Assembly (NCBI RefSeq): GCF_900096755.1
Contig: NZ_LT615227.1
Span: forward strand, 1,081,821 to 1,145,820
Direction of reading: 5' to 3'
Length of the DNA stretch: 64,000 bases
Source of the DNA: Polynucleobacter necessarius
Lineage (GTDB): Bacteria; Pseudomonadota; Gammaproteobacteria; Burkholderiales; Burkholderiaceae
Shown: positions 18,008 to 28,751 of the stretch, piece by piece
Layout: each line of letters begins with the position of its first letter
Position numbering within the stretch: position 1 is the first letter of the stretch
Notes under the pieces: model-generated
What the model saw: only the letters and a program-made list of their open reading frames with translations
Told to the model about the DNA's origin: nothing
Database searches by the model: none
Made by a program: the position numbers and the translations under genes

Positions 18008-19786
18008 TCAGGTGCTGGCTGCCTCATCATGAGCTTCAATCATCAACTGCACACGGGCTTGTCCTTGGTAGCGGTCGGTTACTAGGCGATAAGCTAATTT
18101 GGCTTTGGCTTTGGCTTTGGCTTTGGCTGGCAGGCTTTGGGTGCGGTTAAACCAAACCGCTGTGAGTGGCTTACCAGCTGACTTGGCTCCAGCTGTGCCG
18201 ATGGGATGAACCATTAGGCGTAAGTGCTTTTCTTTCATAAGGCTTTGTTGAGCAATTTCAAATTCCCCATAAAAAACAGGCTGAGGAAAGCCTTGCCCCC
18301 AGATTTCTTCGGCGAGAAGGTCGCCAATTTCAGGGGTAAAGTCTGAAGACTCCAAAATCCCATCATGTGCATGGCGACGCTCTAGCAATTCTTCAGTGAG
18401 TAATTCGGAGGCAACCTTCTGAAAGCGGGCGTCAAACTTTTCAAAATCACTCTTCCGAATCGTTAAACCTGCAGCCATCGCATGGCCACCAAATTTCAAA
18501 ATGAGACCAGGTTCACGTTTGGAGACTAAGTCCAAGGCATCCCTTAAGTGAAAGCCTGTGATTGAGCGGCCTGATCCGCGCAATTCTTCGCCAGTACTGC
18601 CATCGGCGGGGGCAAACACTATGGCCGGTCGATTAAAGCGTTCCTTCAAGCGTGAAGCCACAATTCCAACTACACCTTGATGCCATTCTGGATTCCATAA
18701 ACAAATACTTGTTCGCTCAGCCATTGTTCCAGCAAGTTGATCTTCAGCGAGATGGGAGAGAGCGGTTTCTTGCATGCCGGTTTCAATGACGCGTCTTTCG
18801 CGATTAATGCGATCCAGTTCATGCGCCAGTGTCATAGCCTCATCAGCGTTATCGGTGAGTAGTAAGCGGATGCCAAGTGTCATATCCGCAAGGCGCCCGG
18901 CGGCATTGAGTCTAGGGCCGATGGCAAAGCCCAGATCAAATGTATTGGCTTTGCGAGGATCTCTTATTGCAGCCTGAAACAGCGCTTGAATGCCTGGTTG
19001 TGAAATTCCTGCGCGGATGCGTTTCAAACCATTAGAAACCAGCACGCGATTATTGCGATCAAGTTGCGCAACGTCTGCAACTGTTCCTAGAGCAACAAGA
19101 TCTAAAAGGTTTTCTACTTTGGGTTGCGTCTCATTGGTAAATTTACCGCGCTTGCGAAGTTCAGCACGTAGTGCAACTAGCAAATAGAACATGACACCAA
19201 CACCGGCAAGCGCTTTACTAGGAAAAGTGCAACCTGGTTGATTAGGGTTCACGATGGCAAGCGCTTTTGGAAGATTGTCTCCGGGAAGATGGTGGTCAGT
19301 CACAATCACTTCCATGCCAAGTTCACGTGCTCGATCAACGCCTGCTTCACTAGCAATACCGTTATCTACTGTGATTAGATATTTGGGTTTAGGATTTTGT
19401 TGTGCAGCCAAGTCAACCACCTCTGGTGTGAGGCCGTAGCCCATGGTGAAGCGGTTTGGCACTAGAAACTGAATAGGAGTCTCTGGGCCGCCTAGCATGC
19501 GTAAGCCACGCAATCCTACTGCACAGGCAGTTGCACCATCGCAGTCATAGTCGGCAACGATGAGCATAGGCTCTTTTTTATCCAGGATGTCTGCAAGAAG
19601 AGTTGCGGTATCTATGCAATTTTTAAGCTCAACTGGTGAAAGTAGCTGCTTTAGGTCCAACGAAAGCTCTTCTGGAGATTGCAGGCCACGCGCTGCATAT
19701 AGCCTGGCAAGTAGGGGGTGTAATCCACTCTGTGCTAACCAAGTAGCGGTGCGCTCTGAAAATGGGCGTTGAGAAAAGAGACTCAT
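18008..19786 (-). CDS. recJ: Single-stranded-DNA exonuclease RecJ
   Basis: 5'-to-3' exonuclease of the DHH family, used in RecF-pathway recombination and repair. The motifs VADYDCDGATA near residue 96 and VTDHHLPGD near 160, RLNAAGRLADM near 300 and GGHAMAAGLTI near 460 are present. The start is set at ATG 19786 because it overlaps the stop of the preceding gene as ATGA; an upstream in-frame start at 19840 would add 18 residues of no family likeness. The product is 592 residues. Near the C terminus a hexanucleotide repeat encodes alternating Lys and Ala. Confidence 0.95.
   Translation of the reverse strand: MSLFSQRPFSERTATWLAQSGLHPLLARLYAARGLQSPEELSLDLKQLLSPVELKNCIDTATLLADILDKKEPMLIVADYDCDGATACAVGLRGLRMLGGPETPIQFLVPNRFTMGYGLTPEVVDLAAQQNPKPKYLITVDNGIASEAGVDRARELGMEVIVTDHHLPGDNLPKALAIVNPNQPGCTFPSKALAGVGVMFYLLVALRAELRKRGKFTNETQPKVENLLDLVALGTVADVAQLDRNNRVLVSNGLKRIRAGISQPGIQALFQAAIRDPRKANTFDLGFAIGPRLNAAGRLADMTLGIRLLLTDNADEAMTLAHELDRINRERRVIETGMQETALSHLAEDQLAGTMAERTSICLWNPEWHQGVVGIVASRLKERFNRPAIVFAPADGSTGEELRGSGRSITGFHLRDALDLVSKREPGLILKFGGHAMAAGLTIRKSDFEKFDARFQKVASELLTEELLERRHAHDGILESSDFTPEIGDLLAEEIWGQGFPQPVFYGEFEIAQQSLMKEKHLRLMVHPIGTAGAKSAGKPLTAVWFNRTQSLPAKAKAKAKAKLAYRLVTDRYQGQARVQLMIEAHDEAAST
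18098..18127. repeat. Five tandem TTTGGC hexamers inside recJ
   Basis: Five perfect copies of TTTGGC, read on the minus strand as alternating Ala-Lys codons near the RecJ C terminus. Changes of copy number would keep the frame and lengthen or shorten a basic linker by two residues. Confidence 0.9.
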
Positions 19787-20742
19787 GATTGAGTAATCTT
19801 CTTCCAAGTGAGTGGCTCTGATTTTTTCCAGAAAGCCCAAGATTTTTTATTGAGATCCTTAGCGGTAAAGATGCGTTCACGAGTATTTCTATGCGGAAAG
19901 TCAATGATCAATAATTCATCAAGTTGCTTTTCTTGTAGCGCCGTACTTAGTTGTGGCCATACTAACTCTGGTTGGTCAAGCCATGCAAAAGTGTCTGCTA
20001 ATAGTGCAGCATCAAAATCACTTGTTAATGGAAGCCCTAGAAGTCTTGCCAGGCCAGACAACAAAGGATGTTGACCAATTAGGCGTTGCGAATTTTTTAA
20101 CGCAGCAGGTGCCTGTACGTCAGCCAGTTTGCCGATGCCATTAATCCAAATGGAGTTAATGCTAGGCATACCACGTTGTTCCCGTTCCTCGTTCACTGGG
20201 CCGATATGCCACAACATCTGAATTTCATTTTGAAGTTTCCGCCAGCGTTTTGCTGCACCATTTTCATTTGTATCGCTTGGCATCCACCAATCAATGTTGC
20301 GGCCATGCGCTTGATCAACGCTATAAGTCACTAGTTCAGAAAATGATCCTGCAGGAATAAACCAGTAATGCGTATTTTGGAAAAGAACGGTGCTTTGAAA
20401 ATCTTCTTCAATAAAAGGTAATGCCGCTTTGAGCAATTGGGTGGATTCATCTGCTGTGAGATCAATCTGGTTTTGTCCCATTAGGATGAGGTGATCTCTC
20501 GTAGCATGCAAATGAACCGGCTGTAGGCAGGCAATCACTTCAGTTGGGTTGACAGGCAGTTCTGATTGCCCCAAAAGCAGGACTGGAGCCAAAGGCGCTT
20601 TATTGCCCAACAAGAAACGCTCATGCGGCAGCCCTTGGATGGGGCGGGAGCTATTGGCTTGATCATCCAAAGCATCCTCCCCTGAAAGCATCAGGGTAAA
20701 GCGCCGAAGGCTGCTTTGTTGGGAGTTGGAATTGCGAGTCAT
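19783..20742 (-). CDS. Conserved protein ahead of recJ, function unknown
   Basis: A soluble protein of about 319 residues with no signal peptide or membrane segment. Recognisable stretches are HYWFIPAGSFSELVT, GRNIDWWMPSD, EIQMLWHIGPVNEEREQRG and INSIWINGIGKL. From memory, such proteins sit ahead of recJ in Burkholderiales and are sometimes labelled a regulator or relative of cofactor-independent phosphoglycerate mutase; the sequence shows no catalytic motif I can confirm. ATG 20742 has AGGGGA next to it; an in-frame ATG at 20763 is an alternative. The stop overlaps the recJ start (ATGA), so the two are co-translated. Confidence 0.8.
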   Translation of the reverse strand: MTRNSNSQQSSLRRFTLMLSGEDALDDQANSSRPIQGLPHERFLLGNKAPLAPVLLLGQSELPVNPTEVIACLQPVHLHATRDHLILMGQNQIDLTADESTQLLKAALPFIEEDFQSTVLFQNTHYWFIPAGSFSELVTYSVDQAHGRNIDWWMPSDTNENGAAKRWRKLQNEIQMLWHIGPVNEEREQRGMPSINSIWINGIGKLADVQAPAALKNSQRLIGQHPLLSGLARLLGLPLTSDFDAALLADTFAWLDQPELVWPQLSTALQEKQLDELLIIDFPHRNTRERIFTAKDLNKKSWAFWKKSEPLTWKKITQS

Positions 20743-20809
20743 TCCCCTGATTTTAGGTGGCATTTGAGTATTCCATCAGTTTGTCTCTGCAATTGTCTAA
20801 ACTGTGGAT

Positions 20810-22072
20810 ATGTTGAGACTTCCTATTGAGCTAGAAATTGGCCTGCGCTATACCCGATCCAAGCGTCGCAAGACGGTGGGCAAGCGTGATGGCTTTCTAT
20901 CCTTTATCTCCGGAATCTCTACCGCCGGCATTGCTTTGGGCGTCGCCTCGCTAATTGTGGTCCTTTCTGTCATGAATGGTTTTCAGAAGGAAGTGCGCGA
21001 TCGCATGCTTTCCGTGCTCTCGCATGTAGAAATTACATCCCCTGATGGTTTGCCTGATTGGGAGTCTCTTACTTTGAAGGTTGCTGCTCAGCCCCATGTA
21101 GTTGGTGTTGCGCCTATGGTTAGCTCCCAGGGATTGCTGACTCGTGAAAGTATGATGCGCGGCGTAGCCATTCGTGGAATATCCCCAGGTGAAGAGGGCA
21201 AGGTTTCTGAATTACCAAAACAATTTGTTGCTGGAAATATTGATGACCTCAAGCCTGGTAGTTTTGGCGTGGCCTTGGGCGCGCAACTTGCAGCAATAGT
21301 TGGTGCGCATGTTGGTGATCGCATCAATCTGATTGTTCCTGAAAGTGATTTAACTCCGGCGGGTGCTATGCCGCGTATGCGGACACTCCAGGTGGTGGGC
21401 ATTGTAGATAGCGGCCATTACGAATATGACAGCTCCCTAGCAATCATGCATTGGAAGGATGCCGCCGCCTTATTGCGTTTGCGTGATCCATCTGGCTTAC
21501 GCGTCAAAGTAGATGATATGCAGCGCGCTCCGGAGGTTGCAAATGAACTGGCGGCTATCGTGCCGCAAGCCTTATGGGTGACAGACTGGTCTCGTTCAAA
21601 TCGCAATTGGTTTGCTGCGGTTCAAACCGAAAAGAAGATGATGTTCATCATCTTGACCTTAATTATTGCGGTGGCTGCATTTAATCTCGTTTCTACATTG
21701 GTGATGACCGTCAATGAGAAGCAGGCTGATATTGCTATTCTCAGAACTATGGGCGCAAGCCCAGGATTGATTCAAAGAATCTTTTTTGTTCAAGGGTTAG
21801 CAATTGGCATTCTTGGGTCTTTGGCCGGGGTTGGGCTTGGCTTGCTCATCGCACTGAATATCGATGTAATTGTTCCTGCCATTGAAGCGATCTTCCGTGT
21901 GCGCTTCTTGCCGCGCGAGGTGTATTTCATTAGCGAGTTGCCATCGGACGTTAGATTGAGTGATGTTGTGACTGTAGGATTAATGGCTTTCGGTCTTTCA
22001 GTACTTGCTACTCTGTACCCAAGTCGTCGTGCTGCCAAGGTGCAACCAGCGGAGGCGCTGCGATATGAGTAA
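20810..22072 (+). CDS. lolC: Lipoprotein-releasing ABC transporter permease LolC/E type
   Basis: Inner-membrane subunit of LolCDE, which extracts lipoproteins for transfer to LolA. It begins [20 protein letters not shown] and has one membrane segment near residues 30-55, a large periplasmic domain, and three C-terminal segments (from about 280), ending [11 protein letters not shown], the MacB/FtsX-fold signature. ATG 20810 matches relatives; an in-frame GTG at 20804 is the alternative. The last 8 bases overlap lolD. Only one permease gene is present, so it may act as a homodimer (LolF-like) or have a partner elsewhere. Confidence 0.92.
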   Translation: MLRLPIELEIGLRYTRSKRRKTVGKRDGFLSFISGISTAGIALGVASLIVVLSVMNGFQKEVRDRMLSVLSHVEITSPDGLPDWESLTLKVAAQPHVVGVAPMVSSQGLLTRESMMRGVAIRGISPGEEGKVSELPKQFVAGNIDDLKPGSFGVALGAQLAAIVGAHVGDRINLIVPESDLTPAGAMPRMRTLQVVGIVDSGHYEYDSSLAIMHWKDAAALLRLRDPSGLRVKVDDMQRAPEVANELAAIVPQALWVTDWSRSNRNWFAAVQTEKKMMFIILTLIIAVAAFNLVSTLVMTVNEKQADIAILRTMGASPGLIQRIFFVQGLAIGILGSLAGVGLGLLIALNIDVIVPAIEAIFRVRFLPREVYFISELPSDVRLSDVVTVGLMAFGLSVLATLYPSRRAAKVQPAEALRYE

Positions 22073-22763
22073 TGCAGAGAACAAACTGGTGTTGATGGCA
22101 AGAGGCTTGGCCAAGACTTACGGTCAAGGGCCTACCGCTGTCGAGGTTCTGAAGGCGATTGATTTGGATGTTGCCCCTTCGGAGAAGGTAGCGATTGTCG
22201 GTTCTTCTGGTTCAGGCAAAAGCACTTTGCTGCACCTGCTGGGTGGATTGGACACTCCGAGCGCGGGATCTGTTGTTTTGGCGGGCTCCAATTTAAATCA
22301 GCTATCTGTGAGGAAGCTTGATCGGTTGCGCAATCAAAGCCTGGGCTTTATTTATCAATTCCATCATCTCTTGGATGAATTCAGTGCTGTTGAAAACGTA
22401 GCCTTACCGCTTCGTATCCGCGGTCTAGGTAACGATGAATCCATGGAGCTCGCAAGCAAAATGCTGAAGGCTGTTGGCTTGGCGGCTCGTGAGTTGCATA
22501 CGCCAGGTGAACTCTCTGGCGGTGAGCGTCAGCGTGTTGCCGTAGCGAGGGCATTGGTAGGTAATCCAGCTTGTGTATTGGCAGATGAGCCAACCGGTAA
22601 TTTAGATACTGAAACTGCGGATGGTGTATTCGATTTGATGTTGGATATTGCGCGTGATCAAGGAACCGCTTTTGTGATCGTGACGCATGATCCTATTCGC
22701 GCTAAACGTTGCGATCGCATTTTGCATTTAGAGCGTGGAGTATTAAAGACATTTTCAGCATGA
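22065..22763 (+). CDS. lolD: Lipoprotein-releasing ABC transporter ATPase
   Basis: ATPase of the LolCDE complex. Walker [10 protein letters not shown] lies near residues 47-55, the ABC signature [15 protein letters not shown] near 150 and Walker [12 protein letters not shown] near 172, with a VIVTHDP switch region. The start ATG 22065 overlaps the lolC end; a longer upstream frame from 22005 lies inside lolC and is rejected. The product is 232 residues. The stop overlaps the tatD start as ATGA. Confidence 0.94.
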   Translation: MSNAENKLVLMARGLAKTYGQGPTAVEVLKAIDLDVAPSEKVAIVGSSGSGKSTLLHLLGGLDTPSAGSVVLAGSNLNQLSVRKLDRLRNQSLGFIYQFHHLLDEFSAVENVALPLRIRGLGNDESMELASKMLKAVGLAARELHTPGELSGGERQRVAVARALVGNPACVLADEPTGNLDTETADGVFDLMLDIARDQGTAFVIVTHDPIRAKRCDRILHLERGVLKTFSA

Positions 22764-23611
22764 GTGATTATCCCATGTGGATCGATACACACTGCCATCT
22801 AGATGCGCCTGAGTTTGCAAAAAATCTACCTTCAGTAATTCAAGCTGCAGCATCTAAAAATGTGAAGGCAATTCTATTGCCGGCAGTCAAGGCCACAGAT
22901 TTCCCTAATGTGCGACAGCTTGCGCACCAGTATGGCGTGGAAATTCCTGGTTTGGTCTACACCTTAGGAATCCATCCGCTATATACCAATCAAGCTCAAG
23001 AGGGTGATATCTCAAGTCTTGAGAAGCAAGTGATTGATTCACTTTCTGACCCGCGCTTTGTAGGTATTGGTGAGATCGGCTTAGATTACTTTGTAGAGGG
23101 ACTCGACCCTCATAAATAAGAATACTTTTTTGATGCCCAATTAGATCTCGCGCAGAAGTATCAATTGCCAGTGATTTTGCATGTTCGTCGCTCACAAGAT
23201 GCAATATTGAAGGCTTTGCGTCGTCGCAATATTCCCAGTGGAATTGCCCATGCTTTTAACGGTAGTTTTCAGCAGGCAGAACAATTCATTGAGCTTGGCT
23301 TTAAGTTGGGCTTTGGCGGGGCCGCGACTTATACGCGCGCATTACAAATCCGCCGACTATTAAAAGAGTTGCCGGTAGATAGTTTTGTTACGGAAACAGA
23401 TGCACCAGATATCCCTCCCGCATGGTTAAAAGAAGAGGGGATTGCATTTAACGAGCCCGCATTTCTACCTCGTATAGCTTCAGGGCTCGCATCCATTCGC
23501 GGTATGAGTGAAGCTGATTTTGCTCTGGCAGCTTGGCGCAATGCGATGCAAGTATTGCCTCGCTGGTCAGCACTCTGTGCCGATGCAGCCACACTTCATC
23601 TAGCTTCTTAA
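22760..23611 (+). pseudogene. tatD: TatD-family metal-dependent deoxyribonuclease, nonsense mutation
   Basis: TatD-like nucleases use a TIM-barrel metal site. The frame opens as ATGA with lolD, showing the metal motif DTHCHLD (residues 9-15) and GIGEIGLDYF, then meets TAA at 23117-23119 (codon 120). The same frame continues without any shift: EYFFDAQLDLAQKYQLP, VILHVRRS, AFNGSF and ETDAPDIPP, to a stop at 23611 (284 codons in all). One base change, most simply CAA to TAA, explains it. The N-terminal fragment lacks most metal ligands; a restart at TTG 23165 would lack the first motif. Confidence 0.88.
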
Positions 23612-23614
23612 TTT

Positions 23615-26076
23615 TTGCGCTTTGCTATTGCGGCGTTCATCGCCGGGGGATCGCTCCTCCTCCTTTTTCCACAAATACCAAAGTATTGGATTTATGGCTG
23701 TATTGCATTTGGAATTCTTTGTTTTCTGGCAATGTGCATTTCAGAAAAAGAGACGCTTCTTAAAAGGTTTGCAGGCATTGGTTTTTTATTTGTACTAGGA
23801 TTTTCATGGAATGCCCAATATGCTAAAAGTCGCCTTGAAAATGTCCTGAATCAGGAATTGGAAGGCAAGGAGTTTTTCTTGGAAGGCAGGGTTGCCGCCT
23901 TGCCACAAAGCAATTCATCGGGGGCAAAGTCTGCCTTTAAGGTAGACCACGCTAATGTCGGAAAGGAAGTGCTAGATAGGTTTCCAAAGCTAATCTATCT
24001 AAGTTGGCAGGATATTCCGGATGTAATCCCTGGACAGCGTTGGAAATTCAAAGCAAAGCTCAAGCGACCATACGGGTCTCTGAATCCCCATAACTTTGAC
24101 TTTGAGCGTTGGGCGTTTCATCAAGACTTTGGCGCCAGTGGATCCGTGCGATCCGGTGAGCTGTTGCTTGATAAAGATATCGCCTGGTTGGATTTTGAAA
24201 TGCGAATGGAGTTGGCGCGCTGGCACTTGCGTAAAAAAATTCAATTAATGCTGCCGATTGATGCTCGCTATGTAGGTGTGTTGGTTGCATTGGTGATGGG
24301 TGATCAAAACTCTATTAATCAAGATGACTGGCAGGTGTTTAATGCAACCGGCATTGGGCACCCCATTTCTTCTATATCAGGACTGCATGTAACGATGTTG
24401 GCTGGTGTCGGCGCTTCCTTTGCTGCATTTATCTGGCGTCGTCGTACCTGGCCTCTCATGATTCCCGTCTCCAAGGTGGCAGCCGCAGCAGGATTTTTCA
24501 CTGCATTTATCTACGTCTGGTTAGCAGGGTTTCAAATACCAGCACAAAGGACTATGTATATGGTTGGGGTGGTGGCATTCGCCTTATGGACTGGTAGGAA
24601 TCCAAGATCCTTTGATATTTGGTGGTGGGCTTTGGCATTTGTTTTGTTGCTCGATCCTATGGCGCCATACACGCCGGGCTTTTGGTTATCATTTGGTGCG
24701 GTTGCTGCAATCTTGTATGCCATGGGCGATTCATCTGGCTTGCTTGGTATTCCAACTGGAAAAGAATTAGAAGTTCATTGGACCCATCGAATTATTCAAG
24801 CTTTTCGCGAAGCGTGTCGAGTACAGGCAGTTGTCACCATTGCTTTGCTGCCTTTCACTTTGTATTGGTTTTATCAGGTATCCGTTGTTTCGCCATTTGC
24901 TAATGCAATTGCCATACCTACCCCTGGTCAGTTATATCGTTACACCTCTTGCAATACTGAGTGCGCTTTTGCCGGAATTTATTGGTAAATGGCTTATGGT
25001 GCCTGCACATGGATCAATGGAGTATCTCGCAATTTTTCTGGATTGGATGTCGAAACTGAGATGGGCTGTAGTGTGGTCAAAACAGCCCGATTGGTGGATG
25101 TTGGTAATTTCAGGTGCGGGAATTATTTACGCGATTAGGCCTGGAGAGCTTTATCAGTTTTGGTTTTTAAGGGTGCTGGCTTTAGGTTTATCTGTGCCCT
25201 TATTTCTCATGCTAAATCTTGCGTTAGTGGGATCCCACCTTGAGGCTGGAGAATTTAGGGCAAACGTTTTGGATATTGGGCAAGGTACTGCTGTGCTGAT
25301 TGAGACTGCCAATAAAAAATTACTTTATGACACCGGACCGATTCAGGGTATGAAGGATGACGCTGGGCGGCGAGTTATCTTGCCGCACTTAAGAGGAAGA
25401 GGAATTGATCAAATTGATCGCATGGGGTTATTAGCCATAGTGATAGCGATCACATTGGAGGTGCGGCTACATTGCTAAAGCATGTGCGTTTTGGATCGAT
25501 AATGGGCTCATTGCCTAACTCTAATCCGCTTATTGAAAATCTCAACACAAGAAATATCCCGGTAATTCCATGTCGCTTTGGTCAGAGCTGGATATGGGAT
25601 GAAGTTGAGTTCTTCGTATGGCACCCTCATGAAGCAACCCTCTATACGGAGGAATATCCCGGCAAGCCTAATGAAATGAGTTGTGTGCTTGAGGTCCGCA
25701 ATAAACAAGCTTCTTTTTGGTTAACTGGTGATGTTGAAAAGCAGGGGGAGGCCGAGATAACTGAGCGACTTGATCCTGAGATATTGAGGAAGATAGGGGG
25801 TAGAGAGTTGGTTTTTATGGCGCCCCACCATGGAAGCAAAACCTCATCATCGCTAGAGCTGCTAAAAAATTAGACCCTAACCAGGCATTTGCACAGAATG
25901 GGTATCGCAATCGTTACGGTCACCCGCACCCGTCGGTAACTGCCCGATATGAACGGTTACAAATACCTTTTTATTAAACCCCAATAACAGGAGCGCAGAT
26001 TTGGTTATTCAAAAACAATTCAAACTCTTCGACACAATTTTGGCGTCATGATATAAAACGACTATGGCATCGCTAG
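23615..26076 (+). pseudogene. comEC: Competence channel ComEC/Rec2, four lesions
   Basis: Inner-membrane DNA-uptake channel. From TTG 23615 the frame shows N-terminal membrane segments, a soluble N-terminal domain, and the competence core GIGHPISSISGLHVTMLAG near residue 245. Lesions: a frameshift at TACCTACC (24915-24922); one at GGGG (25424-25427), before SHSDSDHIGGAATLLKH of the metallo-beta-lactamase-like domain; one in a six-A run (25864-25869) after APHHGSKTSSSLELL; and an in-frame TAA at 25975-25977. Beyond it coding likeness (TPITGAQIW) continues to TAG 26074-26076. It follows the broken tatD by 3 bases. The function is certainly lost unless several bypass events combine. Confidence 0.9.
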
Positions 26077-26105
26077 ATGCGAAATTATGGAAAAGAATTT
26101 TGCAC

Positions 26106-26474
26106 ATGAATAAGTTGCTCGCTCTGTGTTCTCTGGTTGTTGTATCGGTCGGTTGTGCTGGTGCTGATGTTCGCCCTCTCGTTGATATGAAGGGTGTGAA
26201 TGAAGCTGCATACGAGAAAGACCTTCAGGAATGTCAGGCTTACGCTAAAGATCAGTCCGGCATGGGATCCACGGCTGCTAAGGGTGCTGGTGCTGGTGCA
26301 GTTGTTGGCGGTCTGTTGGGCTTGGTTACTGGTGGCAATACAACCGGTATTGTTCAGGCGGCTGGTGCTGGTGCAGTTGTTGGCGGAGCGGGCGGTGCAT
26401 TTACTGGCAACCAAGCTCAGGAAGGCGTGGTGAAGAGATGCTTAAGCGGTCGAGGCTATAAGGTTTTGAATTAA
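26106..26474 (+). CDS. Glycine-zipper lipoprotein, function unknown
   Basis: A 122-residue exported protein. The signal peptide MNKLLALCSLVVVSVG ends at a lipobox cysteine (Cys17, SVGC), followed by a short globular region with paired cysteines, two glycine-zipper segments (AGAGAVVGG each) and a C-terminal RCLSGRGYKVLN. The family resembles SlyB or OmpA-associated glycine-zipper lipoproteins that span or perturb membranes. ATG 26106 is preferred because it gives a clean signal peptide; an in-frame ATG at 26064 would bury it. It starts 29 bases after the end of comEC remains and ends with its own terminator. Confidence 0.85.
   Translation: MNKLLALCSLVVVSVGCAGADVRPLVDMKGVNEAAYEKDLQECQAYAKDQSGMGSTAAKGAGAGAVVGGLLGLVTGGNTTGIVQAAGAGAVVGGAGGAFTGNQAQEGVVKRCLSGRGYKVLN
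26286..26386 (+). repeat. 26-base direct repeat encoding the glycine zippers
   Basis: Identical 26-base copies at 26286-26311 and 26361-26386, 75 bases apart, both in the same frame and encoding AGAGAVVGG. Recombination between them would remove exactly 25 codons in frame. Confidence 0.9.
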
Positions 26475-26493
26475 ATCTGCCTCGTAGGTCGAT

Positions 26494-26519
26494 AAAAGCC
26501 CGAGAAATCGGGCTTTTTT
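26494..26519 (+). terminator. Terminator after the lipoprotein gene
   Basis: Arms AAAAGCCCGA (26494-26503) and TCGGGCTTTT (26508-26517) enclose a GAAA tetraloop, followed by more T. A strong plus-strand terminator 20 bases after the stop codon. Confidence 0.9.
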
Positions 26520-26533
26520 AATGCCCAGATAAG

Positions 26534-26558
26534 CAAAAAACCCTTAAAAAATTAAGGG
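26534..26558 (-). terminator. Terminator after the initiator tRNA
   Basis: Arms CCCTTAA (26541-26547) and TTAAGGG (26552-26558); on the minus strand the hairpin is followed by a TTTTTT run (26540-26535). It lies 17 bases beyond the tRNA 3' end. Confidence 0.75.
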
Positions 26559-26574
26559 CTTAGAGCATAAATCT

Positions 26575-26651
<77 letters not shown>

Positions 26652-26807
26652 GTCTGAAGCTGAAATTCTACCGTTTTTTAGGGGTCTCTGTCGAGGCATT
26701 CCTGTAAATAACGCATAAATAAGCGGTTTTTGAGTAGAAATTCTCGATTTCATGACCGTCTTTAAGGAGTAACATATTGCCACGCAACATCACGCTAGGG
26801 TTTATTA

Positions 26808-28751
26808 ATGTCAGTTAGCAATCCTGAGTTTTCAGAGTCATCCTTACTAAGGCCGGTGGAGATTTCCCGAGAGGATCATCCTCACAAAAAGGGCGCCTCT
26901 ATTTCATTGATGTTTGCCGCCATCGGCGTGGTGTTTGGTGATATCGGCACAAGCCCGCTTTACGCTCTTAAAGAATGCTTTAGTCCTGAGCACGGTATTC
27001 CATTTTCTACTGATGCGGTTTATGGAGTGATCTCCATGGTGTTCTGGGCGTTTGCAATCGTAGTTTCACTTAAATATGTTTTGTTTGTGATGCGCGCAAA
27101 CAATCATGGCGAGGGTGGAATCTTGGCATTGACGGCGTTAGCCTTAAGAACTGCCCCTGCAAATTCAAAGCGTTCACTTTTAATCATTATGGCCGGCGTA
27201 TTTGGTGCCTGCATGTTCTACGGCGATGCGATCATTACCCCCGCAATTTCAGTATTGTCGGCGGTTGAAGGTCTTGAGGTGATATCCAGCGACCTCACTC
27301 GCTATGTGATGCCGATTACGATTTTTATTTTGGTTGTGCTCTTTTTTATTCAGAAGACCGGAACCGATGTGGTGGGCAAGCTTTTTGGCCCAATCATGAT
27401 GGTCTGGTTTATCGCCATCGGGCTGATGGGTGTGCATCAAGTCATTCAGAACCCAGCGATTTTTGCAGCAATCAATCCAATGTTTTCCATTCGCATTCTG
27501 ATTGAGCACTCATTGCAAGGGTTTATTGTTTTGGGTGCGGTTTTCCTGGTGTTGACTGGTGCAGAAGCTTTGTATGCTGATATGGGTCACTTTGGACTTA
27601 AACCTATTCGTATGGGTTGGTTCTTTATCGTGATGCCTTGTCTGCTACTGAACTACTTTGGTCAGGGTGCAATGTTTTTGAATAATCCTGAGACCATTAC
27701 AAATCCATTCTTCTTAATGGTTCCTGAAGGTCTGGTCTTTCCGTTGGTGATATTGGCTACTGCTGCAACGGTGATTGCTTCTCAAGCGGTTATTTCAGGT
27801 GCATTCTCGATGACCAGTCAGGCAATTTTGCTTGGCTTTGTACCGCGCATGAAGGTTCGTCATACCTCTGATAAAGAAATTGGTCAGATCTATATGCCTC
27901 TAGTCAATTGGGCTTTATTGGTCTTGGTTATTGTGGTCGTTGTAGCCTTCAAGAAATCTGAGAATCTGGCTGCCGCTTACGGTATTGCTGTTACCACCAC
28001 GATGATCATCACCACCTTCTTGGCCGCTATTGTGATGCGAGTTGTATGGCGCTGGAATACTCTGTTGGTGACTTTGGTAATTAGCGCATTCTTAATTGTC
28101 GATCTTGCATTCTTGACAGCGAATCTTCTGAAAATCATGGAAGGCGGATGGTTCCCGCTATTATTGGGCGCAGTATGTTTCATGTTCTTAATGACCTGGT
28201 TTCAAGGTCGTAAGATATTGCGTCAAAATGCTATGAATAATGGTATTGAATTGAAGAGTTTTATTGATTCATTAATGATGCATCCTCCACATCGCGTAGA
28301 GGGTACGGCTGTTTTCATAACTGCGCATGTGGACTACTTGCCGGTTTCTTTCTTGCACAACTTAAAACATAACCACGTCTTACATGAGAGAGTATTTTTC
28401 TTGAAAGTGAGCATCTGGGATGTTCCGTATGTGAAGGACAGTGAGCGCATTACTTTGCGCGATCTTGGCAATGGAATCTACGTGGTGCGTGCTGTATACG
28501 GATTTAATGAAACTCCAGACATGGGTCAAATTATTGAGTTGATTGAAAAATCATCCGATCTGAAATTCGATTTGATGAATACTTCATTCTTCTTGTCACG
28601 TGACACGATCGTTTCTACAGAAATTCCAGGTATGGCCTTGTGGCGCGAGAAGCTCTTTTGCTGGATGTACCAAAATGCCGGGCGACAGTCTGACTTCTTC
28701 AGAATTCCTGCAAACCGCTTAGTGGAGTTGGGTGCGAAGGTGGAAATTTGA
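26808..28751 (+). CDS. kup: Low-affinity potassium transporter Kup
   Basis: Proton-coupled K+ uptake protein of the KUP/HAK family. The family opening is clear: [20 protein letters not shown] near residues 36-55, [14 protein letters not shown], and [19 protein letters not shown]. About twelve membrane segments fill the first 450 residues, followed by a cytoplasmic tail with [26 protein letters not shown] sequence. The 647 residues are standard. Its TGA overlaps the TTG start of the next gene. Intact. Confidence 0.96.
   Translation: MSVSNPEFSESSLLRPVEISREDHPHKKGASISLMFAAIGVVFGDIGTSPLYALKECFSPEHGIPFSTDAVYGVISMVFWAFAIVVSLKYVLFVMRANNHGEGGILALTALALRTAPANSKRSLLIIMAGVFGACMFYGDAIITPAISVLSAVEGLEVISSDLTRYVMPITIFILVVLFFIQKTGTDVVGKLFGPIMMVWFIAIGLMGVHQVIQNPAIFAAINPMFSIRILIEHSLQGFIVLGAVFLVLTGAEALYADMGHFGLKPIRMGWFFIVMPCLLLNYFGQGAMFLNNPETITNPFFLMVPEGLVFPLVILATAATVIASQAVISGAFSMTSQAILLGFVPRMKVRHTSDKEIGQIYMPLVNWALLVLVIVVVVAFKKSENLAAAYGIAVTTTMIITTFLAAIVMRVVWRWNTLLVTLVISAFLIVDLAFLTANLLKIMEGGWFPLLLGAVCFMFLMTWFQGRKILRQNAMNNGIELKSFIDSLMMHPPHRVEGTAVFITAHVDYLPVSFLHNLKHNHVLHERVFFLKVSIWDVPYVKDSERITLRDLGNGIYVVRAVYGFNETPDMGQIIELIEKSSDLKFDLMNTSFFLSRDTIVSTEIPGMALWREKLFCWMYQNAGRQSDFFRIPANRLVELGAKVEI

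Noticed and set aside
19787..19840. A longer RecJ start at 19840
   Set aside because: The added 18 residues lie in the preceding gene and lack family likeness; the ATGA overlap at 19786 is the better start.
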